From assembly GCA_903898475.1 (NCBI GenBank), contig CAIUFU010000189.1:1-5243 (forward strand): a DNA stretch of 5,243 nt, in the 5' to 3' direction. Below are positions 1 to 5,243 of the stretch, piece by piece. The position numbers were made by a program, and so were the translations under genes. Below the pieces are notes generated by a model that made no database searches, had not been told where the DNA came from, and saw nothing but the letters and a program-made list of their open reading frames with translations. The first letter of the stretch is position 1. Each line of letters starts with the position of its first letter. Source of the stretch: an uncultured Alphaproteobacteria bacterium (GTDB lineage: Bacteria > Pseudomonadota > Alphaproteobacteria > Rickettsiales > UBA1997).

Positions 1-134
1 CCACTCTCGGTGTCACCCCGTCTTCACGACGGGGTCCATCTCGTCGCAAGTCATGAATTTTTATTTTTCACTTTTGAATTTGAACTCGTGGCACTATGGA
101 CCCCGTCGTGAAGACGGGGTGACACCGAGAGTGG
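1..134. repeat. Inverted pair of 28-bp core palindromic repeats (Rickettsia-type RPE-like)
   Basis: Bases 1-39 and 96-134 are perfect reverse complements (39 bp), separated by a 56-base A/T-rich spacer (40-95). Each arm carries a 28-bp core (11-38 and 97-124) running TGGACCCCGTC, GTGAA, GACGGGGTGACA. The core is itself a hairpin with an 8-bp stem (ACCCCGTC/GACGGGGT) and a 5-base loop. An outer 8-mer CACTCTCG (2-9, complement 126-133) is shared with the copy at 4099-4106. The pair lies in the region after the tolQ stop codon. The left arm starts at the window edge, so the element may extend further. The core style is that of the TGGATCCC...GGGATGACA palindromes dispersed in Rickettsia and Wolbachia genomes; that relationship is inferred from resemblance. 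It could act as an RNA hairpin at the 3' end of the tolQ transcript, but it has no adjoining T-run typical of an intrinsic terminator. Confidence 0.9.
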
Positions 135-154
135 TTGTGGCTAGTTAAGTATGT

Positions 155-185
155 AAATCCCTTTTCAGGGAGGGGTTGGGGGTAG
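155..185 (-). repeat. Short hairpin motif after tolQ, possibly a fragment of a third repeat family
   Basis: Read on the minus strand this stretch is a C-rich run (CTACCCCCAACCCC) followed by a hairpin: a 5-bp stem TCCCT/AGGGA (158-162 and 167-171) closed by a GAAA tetraloop, then ATTTAC. It lies 25-55 bases beyond the tolQ stop. C-rich sequence followed by CTCCCTGAAAAGGGA resembles a dispersed repeat seen in many bacterial genomes, but only one copy is present here. The stem is short and the following T-run is poor, so an efficient intrinsic terminator is doubtful. Apart from this motif, bases 135-209 hold nothing recognisable. Confidence 0.35.
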
Positions 186-209
186 TTATTAAGGCACTCG
201 ATTCAAAAA

Positions 210-899
210 CTACCTATCCAACTCCTTCGACAAAACATTCAAAAGCTGCACCGAAAAATTATGCGCGCGCTCAGTAAATTGATTAATCTTCGCGCTAAAA
301 ATATTGTAGAAAAACACAGCCGGAATTGCTGCAAATAACCCTGCAGCCGTTGCAAGCAAAGCTTCGGCAATACCGGGTGCTACAACCGCTAAACTAGTAT
401 TTTTAGAAACCGCAATTCCTTGAAAACTGCTCATAATTCCCCAAACCGTTCCAAATAATCCAACGAAAGGTGCGGCTGATCCAACAATTGCCAAGAATCC
501 CAAACCAGATTCCAAGCGTTGCATTGAGCGGTTTGAAGCCACTTCCATTTCACCCATTAAACGCTCTTTTAGTGAAGATTTTTTTTCAGTCGAATCACTA
601 ATAACCTGCTTCACATTGCTTGATTTCCACTCTTTCATGCAGGCAAGAAAAATGCGCGCAAGCGGGTGATTGTCATTCTTCTTGGCTTCCGCATAAATAT
701 CTTCAAGCGAGGCAGCCCCTTCAAAAACTTCTTCAAATTTGTCGCTGCGATTTTTGAGAATTCGAAACTTAATAATTTTATCAAAAATAATTGCCCAAGA
801 CCACATTGAGGCAATGACCAAAAGCAACATTACTAGCTGCACAACGATGTCAGCTTGAGTGACGAGGCTTACGATTGAAACTGATGCGACTTTTTCCAT
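210..899 (-). CDS. tolQ: TolQ, proton-channel subunit of the Tol-Pal system
   Basis: This inner-membrane protein works with TolR to use the proton-motive force to energise TolA, which keeps the outer membrane attached and constricts it at division. The length, 229 aa, matches the usual TolQ (about 230). Three membrane segments are visible at about residues 17-39, 133-157 and 172-201, with a cytoplasmic loop between the first and second. The family signatures GLFGTVWGIM (147-156) and APGIAEALLATAAGLFAAIP (174-193) are intact. The two pore-lining threonines correspond to T151 and T184, with the same 33-residue spacing as in E. coli TolQ (T145/T178). MotA and ExbB are relatives, but these motifs favour TolQ. 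The ATG at 897-899 gives the expected short N-terminus before QADIVV. No Shine-Dalgarno lies at normal distance: the nearest purine run, AAGGAA, is 24 bases upstream. A large palindrome ends 32 bases upstream. The stop is TAG. No tolR start is visible in the 209 bases that follow. Confidence 0.95.
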   Translation of the reverse strand: MEKVASVSIVSLVTQADIVVQLVMLLLVIASMWSWAIIFDKIIKFRILKNRSDKFEEVFEGAASLEDIYAEAKKNDNHPLARIFLACMKEWKSSNVKQVISDSTEKKSSLKERLMGEMEVASNRSMQRLESGLGFLAIVGSAAPFVGLFGTVWGIMSSFQGIAVSKNTSLAVVAPGIAEALLATAAGLFAAIPAVFFYNIFSAKINQFTERAHNFSVQLLNVLSKELDR

Positions 900-931
900 G
901 TTTTTAAAAATTAAATTAAACGATTCCTTAT

Positions 932-1024
932 AGGTCCCTGAGCAAAGCGCGTAGCGCGTCGTCGAAGGGCCTGAAACTCGAAGTTCCGGCCCTTCGACGA
1001 CGCTTAAGCTTTACTCAGGGACCT
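932..1024. repeat. 93-bp near-perfect palindrome of a second repeat family between ftsK and tolQ
   Basis: AGGTCCCTGAG (932-942) pairs with its complement at 1014-1024. AAAGC (944-948) pairs with 1008-1012, and the 16-mer GCGTCGTCGAAGGGCC (956-971) pairs with 988-1003. Between the second and third blocks the arms differ by an internal loop of 7 versus 4 bases. The central part (972-987) nearly continues the pairing (GAA-CT with AGTTC). It shares no sequence with the TGGACCCC core repeats. Motifs of the type GGTCCCTGAG...TCGAAGGGCC recur as dispersed inverted repeats in many proteobacterial genomes (general knowledge; not searched here). It begins 10 bases past the ftsK stop and ends 32 bases before the tolQ start, filling most of the 135-bp gap. 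It could form a strong hairpin at the end of the ftsK message. A T-rich tract (TTTAATTTAATTTTT) follows on the minus strand only after about 15 bases, so classical terminator activity is uncertain. A TATAAG at its tolQ-side edge (928-933) has no convincing -35 partner. Confidence 0.88.
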
Positions 1025-1034
1025 GTAGCTTTTC

Positions 1035-3305
1035 TTATTCTTCCACCACTTCCCTTTTTCCCGAGATATTTGGCGGCGTTACCACTCCCTGCTCTTCCAT
1101 TTTTTCAATCAAAATTGCAGCGCGGTTGTAACCAATTCTCAGCTGACGCTGAACATAACTAATTGAAGCTTTGCGATCGCGACGCACGATCATCACGGCT
1201 TTATTGTAAAGGTCAGCGTCACTGCCGCTTCCTCCGCCTTCAGAATCGTCATCACCGCCAGCGCCCGAATCTCTAGGCAAAGGCGCTTCAAAAAAAATTT
1301 GTTCAGATGGATCAGCGAATTCACTCAAATCCTGACTCTTAATAAAGTTCACAATATTTTCGATTTCAGTATCCGAACAGAAAGGCCCGTGAACCCTTGT
1401 CATCTTGCTGCCGCCCGACATGTAAATCATGTCACCTTGACCAAGAAGTTGCTCTGCACCTTGCGTGCCCAAAATAGTTCGGCTGTCAATTCGTGAAGTA
1501 ACTTGAAAAGAAATTCTAGTTGGAAAGTTCGCCTTAATCACACCCGTAATAACGTCAACTGACGGTCTCTGCGTTGCCATGATGATGTGAATGCCTGCGG
1601 CGCGTGCCATTTGTGCCAAGCGCTGCACTGAGTTTTCAATTTCTTTTCCTGCAACCAACATCAAGTCAGCCATTTCATCAACAATCACCACGATGAAAGG
1701 TAATTTTTTCGGCTCAAATTCGATCTCTTCAATAATTGGTTTGCCGCTTGAAGGATCATATCCGGTCTGCACTTTGCGCGATAATTTTTCGCCAGTCAAA
1801 ATCGCCTTCTCCGCTTTTTCATTGTAGCCGGCAATGTTACGCACCGCGAAGCTCGACATTAAACGGTAGCGCTCTTCCATTTCAGCAACCACCCATTTCA
1901 AAGCAATCACCGCCTTGCCCGGCTCGGTTACAACGGGAGCTAACAAATGCGGAATTCCGTCGTAAATTGACAGCTCCAACATTTTCGGATCGATCATGAT
2001 GAACTTACATTCATCGGGGCGCAGCTTAAATAAAATGGAAAGAATCATCACGTTAAGACCAACCGATTTTCCCGAACCTGTAGTTCCTGCAATCAATAAA
2101 TGCGGCATTTTAGCAAGATCGGCAATCATGGTCTCGCCACCAATATCTTTCCCCAAAATAATCGGCAGAGAACTTTGTGAAAATTTGTAATCTTTGCTTT
2201 CAATCAATTCGCGGAAAAAAATCATTTCGCGTTTTGGATTTGGCAATTCAATACCAATTGAAGTTTTGCCCGACACCACCGCAATCCGCGCTGACACTGC
2301 ACTCATCGAGCGCGAAATATCGTCAGAAAGCCCAATCACGCGTGAAGCTTTGGTGCCAGCCGCCGGTTCAAATTCATGCAAAGTCACAACTGGCCCAACT
2401 TTAGCGCCAAGTGAAGTTCCGTAAACGCCAAAATCTTCTAAAACTTTTAGCAACATTTTTGACTGAGCCTCAACCAAATCTTTGCTGGTTTTTTTGTCTT
2501 TATTTTCGGCCGAGCGATCGGTGAGTAAATCAGCGAGAGGCAGTTGGTAGTTTGATTTTGCTGCACGCACCGGCTTTTTAGTTTTGCTGCTTTTGATCAA
2601 TTTGGCTTTTAAAACTTCGCGAGTCTCTTCCTCTTCTGGCGCCTCTGGCTCTTCTTCCTCATCTTCAGAAATTTCAATGGTTGGCGCACCTTCGCGCGGT
2701 TTGAATTCTACTGTTTCGTCTTTGAAAGAATTCATCAAACGCTCAATTAAAAAGCGCGCGGTAACGAAGCTGTAGCGGAAAAAATAAATCCAATCGCCAA
2801 GCGCAATTTCAATAATTATTGAAGTAAGAATAATTGAAAAAATCAGCGCCACGGCAGAAGTGGCAGCCAGCGGCATGAAAGTGATTTTCGCTAAAATGAA
2901 ATGGCCGTTAACGCCGCCAAGACCGTTAAATTCCCACCAAGCTGGTTGCGGCAAAGTGGAAAAAAACACCGACCAACAAAGAATACAAAAAGGAGTAAGG
3001 ATGATTTTCGGCAGCAAATTTCTCACACCATTGCGACTGCTGATTTTGGTGCCAATGCTAAAAATTATTAGGCAAAGAAAAAACGCCGAAAGGCCGATTA
3101 GCTGCAGCGACAAATCTGAAATATGCGAACCGAATGATCCCATCCAGTTGTTAATGTGATCCTGCGTTGAAACGGTGTTGAATGAAGGATCTTCCGAACT
3201 AAAGCTGAAAAGCGCCAAAGAACATGCCAAAGAAAAGCCGATCAGAACTATTCCGAAAAGCCTCAGCAGTAAGCGCAGAATGATTTGATAAATTTTATCC
3301 GGCAT
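1035..3305 (-). CDS. ftsK: FtsK, DNA translocase of the division septum
   Basis: This membrane-anchored hexameric ATPase pumps DNA toward dif at the septum, activates XerCD dimer resolution and is a divisome component. It has 756 aa, typical of short-linker FtsK proteins and well below E. coli's 1329. Residues 1-170 carry about four membrane segments (roughly 12-36, 63-85, 100-117, 138-168). A charged linker at about 195-275 includes a very acidic run (EISEDEEEEPEAPEEEE, 211-227). The alpha region covers about 283-380. The beta motor has Walker A GTTGSGKS (407-414), Walker B IVVIVDEMADL (538-548) and MATQRPSVDVITG (576-588). A Gly/Asp-rich tether (679-698) leads to a C-terminal winged-helix gamma domain (699-745) with QRQLRIGYNRAA (719-730), the KOPS-reading helix motif. 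All domains are complete. The ATG at 3303-3305 begins 14 bases after the upstream gene's stop, with only a weak TAAGAA (3311-3316) as ribosome-binding site, so it is probably co-transcribed with the genes above it. The stop is TAA. Confidence 0.97.
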   Translation of the reverse strand: MPDKIYQIILRLLLRLFGIVLIGFSLACSLALFSFSSEDPSFNTVSTQDHINNWMGSFGSHISDLSLQLIGLSAFFLCLIIFSIGTKISSRNGVRNLLPKIILTPFCILCWSVFFSTLPQPAWWEFNGLGGVNGHFILAKITFMPLAATSAVALIFSIILTSIIIEIALGDWIYFFRYSFVTARFLIERLMNSFKDETVEFKPREGAPTIEISEDEEEEPEAPEEEETREVLKAKLIKSSKTKKPVRAAKSNYQLPLADLLTDRSAENKDKKTSKDLVEAQSKMLLKVLEDFGVYGTSLGAKVGPVVTLHEFEPAAGTKASRVIGLSDDISRSMSAVSARIAVVSGKTSIGIELPNPKREMIFFRELIESKDYKFSQSSLPIILGKDIGGETMIADLAKMPHLLIAGTTGSGKSVGLNVMILSILFKLRPDECKFIMIDPKMLELSIYDGIPHLLAPVVTEPGKAVIALKWVVAEMEERYRLMSSFAVRNIAGYNEKAEKAILTGEKLSRKVQTGYDPSSGKPIIEEIEFEPKKLPFIVVIVDEMADLMLVAGKEIENSVQRLAQMARAAGIHIIMATQRPSVDVITGVIKANFPTRISFQVTSRIDSRTILGTQGAEQLLGQGDMIYMSGGSKMTRVHGPFCSDTEIENIVNFIKSQDLSEFADPSEQIFFEAPLPRDSGAGGDDDSEGGGSGSDADLYNKAVMIVRRDRKASISYVQRQLRIGYNRAAILIEKMEEQGVVTPPNISGKREVVEE

Positions 3306-3319
3306 TGTTTTTCTTAAAT

Positions 3320-4174
3320 TTAATTCGGCAAAGGTAGCTCTGGCAAGACTGCTGGAAGTGAATCTTTTGAATCCTTCGCTTTTGAATCTTGAGCTTTTCC
3401 GGCTGCTTGCGCTTGTTTTTTCAAAAAGAAATCGGGGATTCCTACTTTCACCGGATCTTGATTTTGTTCTTGTGTCAAAGGTATTGGCGCCAAAGCAGGA
3501 GCAGGAATTTGCGTAATTGGACTTGTCGGTTCAGGATCTTGTAACGGCACTGCCGCTGCCTGATTTGCCAATGGATTTGGTGTTAAAAATTTTTCCGGAT
3601 TTGCAGCAGCAGTTGGCGCTGCGCTTGGATTAGGAGTTACAGCGCTTGGATCAACTGCTGGCGGCGGAACTAACTTGTTCATTAGTTCTTCTTCATGGGC
3701 TAATGCATCGGCTTTGCGCTTCTCTTTAGCGGCATTTAAAACTTTTTGCTCTTCTGCCTGTTCAACATCAAAAATCTTTTTGTAACTTTTTAGCGCCACA
3801 CAAGATTCACCATCCCAGCAACGATTTTTGCCACATTCGCAACTAAAAACCAAAGCCTGCGTGCACATTGCAAAGCGGTCAAACTTATCGTGACAAAAAT
3901 CTGCACAACCATTGCCAAATTGACGCCAAACTCCTTTGGAATTTTCGCAAACACTGCGATCGTCGAAGGTGGTTGGGCGTGTAACTTGGGCTGAGGCGCT
4001 TTGAATTAAAAGGAAAAATAAAACTAAGAATGCGTTGACTGGACCCCGTCGTGAAGACGGGGTGACAGTGAGTGAGAGGTTAGTCCGCGGACTAAAAACA
4101 CTCTCGATTGTCACCCCGTCTTTACGACGGGGTCCAGTCAACGCACTCAAAATTTTATTTAAAACCTTTCTCAT
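3320..4174 (-). CDS. Unrecognised exported Cys-rich, Pro/Ala-rich protein with a repeat-derived insert in its signal peptide
   Basis: The family is not recognised, so no function is assigned. The 284-aa product starts with a short basic N-terminus (MRKVLNKILS), then about 38 residues encoded by a palindromic repeat (11-48, including GPRRKDGVT and TPSSRRGPV). A hydrophobic core follows (FLVLFFLLI, 49-57) with a likely signal peptidase I site SASA|Q after residue 62. The mature part opens with a compact domain containing eight cysteines (76, 90, 94, 104, 112, 114, 119, 125; including FGNGCADFC and CECGKNRCWDG), an even number consistent with periplasmic disulfides. A charged, probably helical stretch (about 134-168), a low-complexity Pro/Ala/Asn region (169-242) and a Lys/Asp/Ser-rich tail (QDSKAKDSKDS, 262-272) follow. 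The start ATG overlaps the leuB stop (ATGA), implying translational coupling; only a weak GAGAA lies upstream. GTG at codon 21 and TTG at codon 12 are less likely starts. The gene ends 14 bp before ftsK. Confidence 0.85.
   Translation of the reverse strand: MRKVLNKILSALTGPRRKDGVTIESVFSPRTNLSLTVTPSSRRGPVNAFLVLFFLLIQSASAQVTRPTTFDDRSVCENSKGVWRQFGNGCADFCHDKFDRFAMCTQALVFSCECGKNRCWDGESCVALKSYKKIFDVEQAEEQKVLNAAKEKRKADALAHEEELMNKLVPPPAVDPSAVTPNPSAAPTAAANPEKFLTPNPLANQAAAVPLQDPEPTSPITQIPAPALAPIPLTQEQNQDPVKVGIPDFFLKKQAQAAGKAQDSKAKDSKDSLPAVLPELPLPN
4031..4145. repeat. 115-bp palindromic element inserted in frame inside the Cys-rich protein gene
   Basis: Arms 4031-4067 and 4109-4145 are 37-bp reverse complements with one mismatch (4053 versus 4123). 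Each contains the 28-bp core also found at 1-134 (here 4040-4067 and 4109-4136; the second has one substitution). The centre holds a perfect 14-bp palindrome TAGTCCGCGGACTA (4081-4094), so nearly the whole element is self-complementary. Nine extra bases, TGCGTTGAC, extend each arm outside the core and are absent from the 1-134 pair. On the minus strand the element is read without a stop as codons 11-48 of the Cys-rich protein. The first core uses the only stop-free frame of that orientation (GGA CCC CGT CGT). No direct target duplication is obvious. Established comparison: Rickettsia palindromic elements are known to insert in frame into protein genes. Membership of this sequence in that group is inferred from structure and core style. 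Confidence 0.92.
4171..4174 (-). promoter_or_regulatory. ATGA stop/start overlap coupling leuB to the Cys-rich protein gene
   Basis: On the minus strand the TGA stop of leuB (4171-4173) and the ATG of the next gene (4172-4174) share bases in the tetranucleotide ATGA. Such overlaps usually mean co-transcription and translational re-initiation. This fits the absence of a strong ribosome-binding site upstream of the second start. Confidence 0.85.
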
Positions 4175-5243
4175 GCAGTCAGTTTTCTCAATTCTTCAAT
4201 GATTTTATCGCCCATTTCAGTGCAAGAAATTTTTGCTTCACCAGCTTTAGCGATATCTGCCGTTCTAATGCCGCGATTCAAAACATTTTCAACTGAGGCT
4301 TCGAGCAAATCAGCTTCTTTGGCGAATCCGAAAGAATATCTAAACATCATTGCCAAACTGAGAATGGTGGCAATTGGATTTGCAATGTTCTTTCCAGCGA
4401 TATCTGGCGCTGATCCATGGATTGGCTCATAAAGCGCAAATTGTTTGCCATTTGCTTGCTTTGCACCAAGTGAAGCTGAGGGCAACATGCCAAGAGATCC
4501 AGTTAACATTGACGCCGTGTCTGACAAAATATCACCAAACATATTGCCGGTAAGCATCACGTCAAATTGCTTTGGGTTACGCACCAACTGCATCGAAGCA
4601 TTATCAACATACATGTGAGAAAGAGCGATTTCTGGATATTCTTTTTGACCCATTTGCGTCACCACTTCGCGCCACATTTCAGTGGTTTCAATGACATTTG
4701 CTTTGTCGATTGAGCAAAGTTTTTTGCCACGAATTTTTGCCAAGTCAAATGACACGCGAGCAATTCTTTCAACTTCTTTCGAATTGTAAGTCATGGTGTT
4801 GACGCCTTGTCTGGAGCCATCTGCCAAAGTTGTAACGCCGCGCGGTTCGCCAAAATAAAGATCGCCCGTAAGTTCGCGCACAATCATGATGTCGAGATTT
4901 TCAACGATTTCGCGTTTCAAAGTTGAGCTGTCGGCAAGTGCATTAAAAACTTTTGCCGGACGTAGGTTAGCAAATAATTCTAACTCTTTGCGGATGCCGA
5001 GCAATCCACGTTCTGGACGATGTTTATATTCGAGAGACTCCCATTTCAAACCACCCACCGCGCCAAGTAAAATCGCGTCAGATTCGCGAGCGAGCTTCAC
5101 AGTTTCTTGCGGAAAAGGCGTGCCAACTTGGTCGTAAGCGATGCCGCCCAAAAGTGCATTTTCGGTTTCAAATTTTTTGTCGGTATTTTTAGAGAAAAAT
5201 TCGAGAACTTTTTTAGCTTGTCCAACTACTTCCGGCCCAATGC
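4171..5243 (-). CDS. leuB: LeuB, 3-isopropylmalate dehydrogenase (N-terminus outside window)
   Basis: This cytoplasmic enzyme oxidises and decarboxylates 3-isopropylmalate with NAD+ to give 2-oxoisocaproate, the third step of leucine synthesis. The frame is open to the right edge and begins mid-codon with IGPEVVGQ, from the N-terminal GDGIGPEV motif, so only about a dozen residues are missing. Counting that Ile as 1, 356 residues are visible. Substrate-binding arginines R84 (GIRKEL), R94 (NLRP) and R122 (RELTG) and the active-site Y129 and K180 (SIDKANV) are present. So are the metal-binding aspartates D213 (YVDNA), D237 and D241 (FGDILSD). The spacings of the three arginines, of R122 to Y129, and of the three aspartates match those I recall for Thermus LeuB. 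The NAD-binding loop GSAPDIAGKNIANP is at 276-289. Isocitrate and tartrate dehydrogenases are relatives, but the RPERGLL and LRP motifs favour LeuB. A TTG at 5149-5151 lies within the conserved sequence and is not the start. The stop is TGA, overlapping the next gene. Confidence 0.97.
   Translation of the reverse strand, partial: IGPEVVGQAKKVLEFFSKNTDKKFETENALLGGIAYDQVGTPFPQETVKLARESDAILLGAVGGLKWESLEYKHRPERGLLGIRKELELFANLRPAKVFNALADSSTLKREIVENLDIMIVRELTGDLYFGEPRGVTTLADGSRQGVNTMTYNSKEVERIARVSFDLAKIRGKKLCSIDKANVIETTEMWREVVTQMGQKEYPEIALSHMYVDNASMQLVRNPKQFDVMLTGNMFGDILSDTASMLTGSLGMLPSASLGAKQANGKQFALYEPIHGSAPDIAGKNIANPIATILSLAMMFRYSFGFAKEADLLEASVENVLNRGIRTADIAKAGEAKISCTEMGDKIIEELRKLTA

Noticed and set aside
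13..54. Short minus-strand frame beginning MTCDEMDPVVKTG after tolQ as a small gene or tolR start
   Set aside because: It stops after 13 codons inside the repeat core and has no ribosome-binding site or family resemblance.
928..933. TATAAG as the -10 box of a tolQ promoter
   Set aside because: No acceptable -35 hexamer lies 16-18 bases upstream; that position falls inside the palindrome arm.
1299..3159. Several plus-strand open frames of 63-99 codons opposite ftsK
   Set aside because: They lie antisense to a complete, strongly conserved ftsK, show no recognisable domains and overlap one another, as expected for shadow frames.
4037..4054. Twin-arginine (Tat) signal formed by SSRRGPV in the repeat insert
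   Set aside because: The RR is not followed by the x-F-L-K type consensus and comes from the repeat. The hydrophobic core with SASA|Q fits a standard Sec signal.
1..4145. CRISPR array from the four copies of a 28-bp repeat
   Set aside because: The copies form two inverted pairs about 4 kb apart, with no regular direct repeat-spacer series and no cas genes.
4031..4145. Insertion sequence or MITE with its own transposase
   Set aside because: The element is only 115 bp, has no transposase frame, and shows no obvious direct target duplication. It fits a non-autonomous palindromic repeat better.
4199..5137. Plus-strand open frames opposite leuB
   Set aside because: They are antisense to leuB with its motifs intact, and have low-complexity, Ser/Arg-rich translations typical of shadows.
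5149..5151. TTG as the leuB start codon
   Set aside because: The frame continues upstream through IGPEVVGQAKKVLEFF, which matches the conserved LeuB N-terminus, so the gene simply runs off the window edge.

Overview
This window looks like chromosomal DNA from an A/T-rich alphaproteobacterium, most likely a Rickettsiales-like or related host-associated lineage. TolQ and FtsK have alphaproteobacterial-type sequences. The palindromic repeats, built on a TGGACCCC...GGGGTGACA core, strongly resemble the Rickettsia/Wolbachia style of dispersed palindromic element. A leucine-biosynthesis gene (leuB) argues against a strongly reduced intracellular Rickettsia and for a lineage that keeps some amino-acid synthesis. 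The taxonomic call is an inference from sequence character only.

All four real genes are on the minus strand, so transcription runs from high to low coordinates. leuB (3-isopropylmalate dehydrogenase) enters from the right edge, with its extreme N-terminus outside the window, and ends at 4171. Its stop codon overlaps the start of an unrecognised exported Cys-rich protein gene (3320-4174) through an ATGA junction. That gene is followed after only 14 bp by ftsK (1035-3305, DNA translocase and divisome protein). A 135-bp gap holding a large palindrome then separates ftsK from tolQ (210-899, inner-membrane energiser of the Tol-Pal system). The first three genes look like one transcription unit. 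ftsK and tolQ both serve cell division: FtsK handles chromosome clearance and dimer resolution, and Tol-Pal handles outer-membrane constriction.

The unusual content is the repeats. Four copies of a 28-bp core (three identical, one with a single substitution) occur as two inverted pairs. One pair lies downstream of tolQ (1-134). The other (4031-4145) lies INSIDE the coding sequence of the Cys-rich protein, in frame and without a stop, and splits its signal peptide between the charged N-terminus and the hydrophobic core. The two pairs have opposite internal orientation, which suggests that the single core is the modular unit. An unrelated 93-bp palindrome (932-1024, built on GGTCCCTGAG / TCGAAGGGCC) fills the ftsK-tolQ gap. 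A third short hairpin motif (155-185) follows tolQ. The region is therefore ordinary housekeeping genes colonised by at least two, probably three, palindromic repeat families, one of which has become protein-coding. No RNA genes, CRISPR array, transposase or prophage genes were seen.
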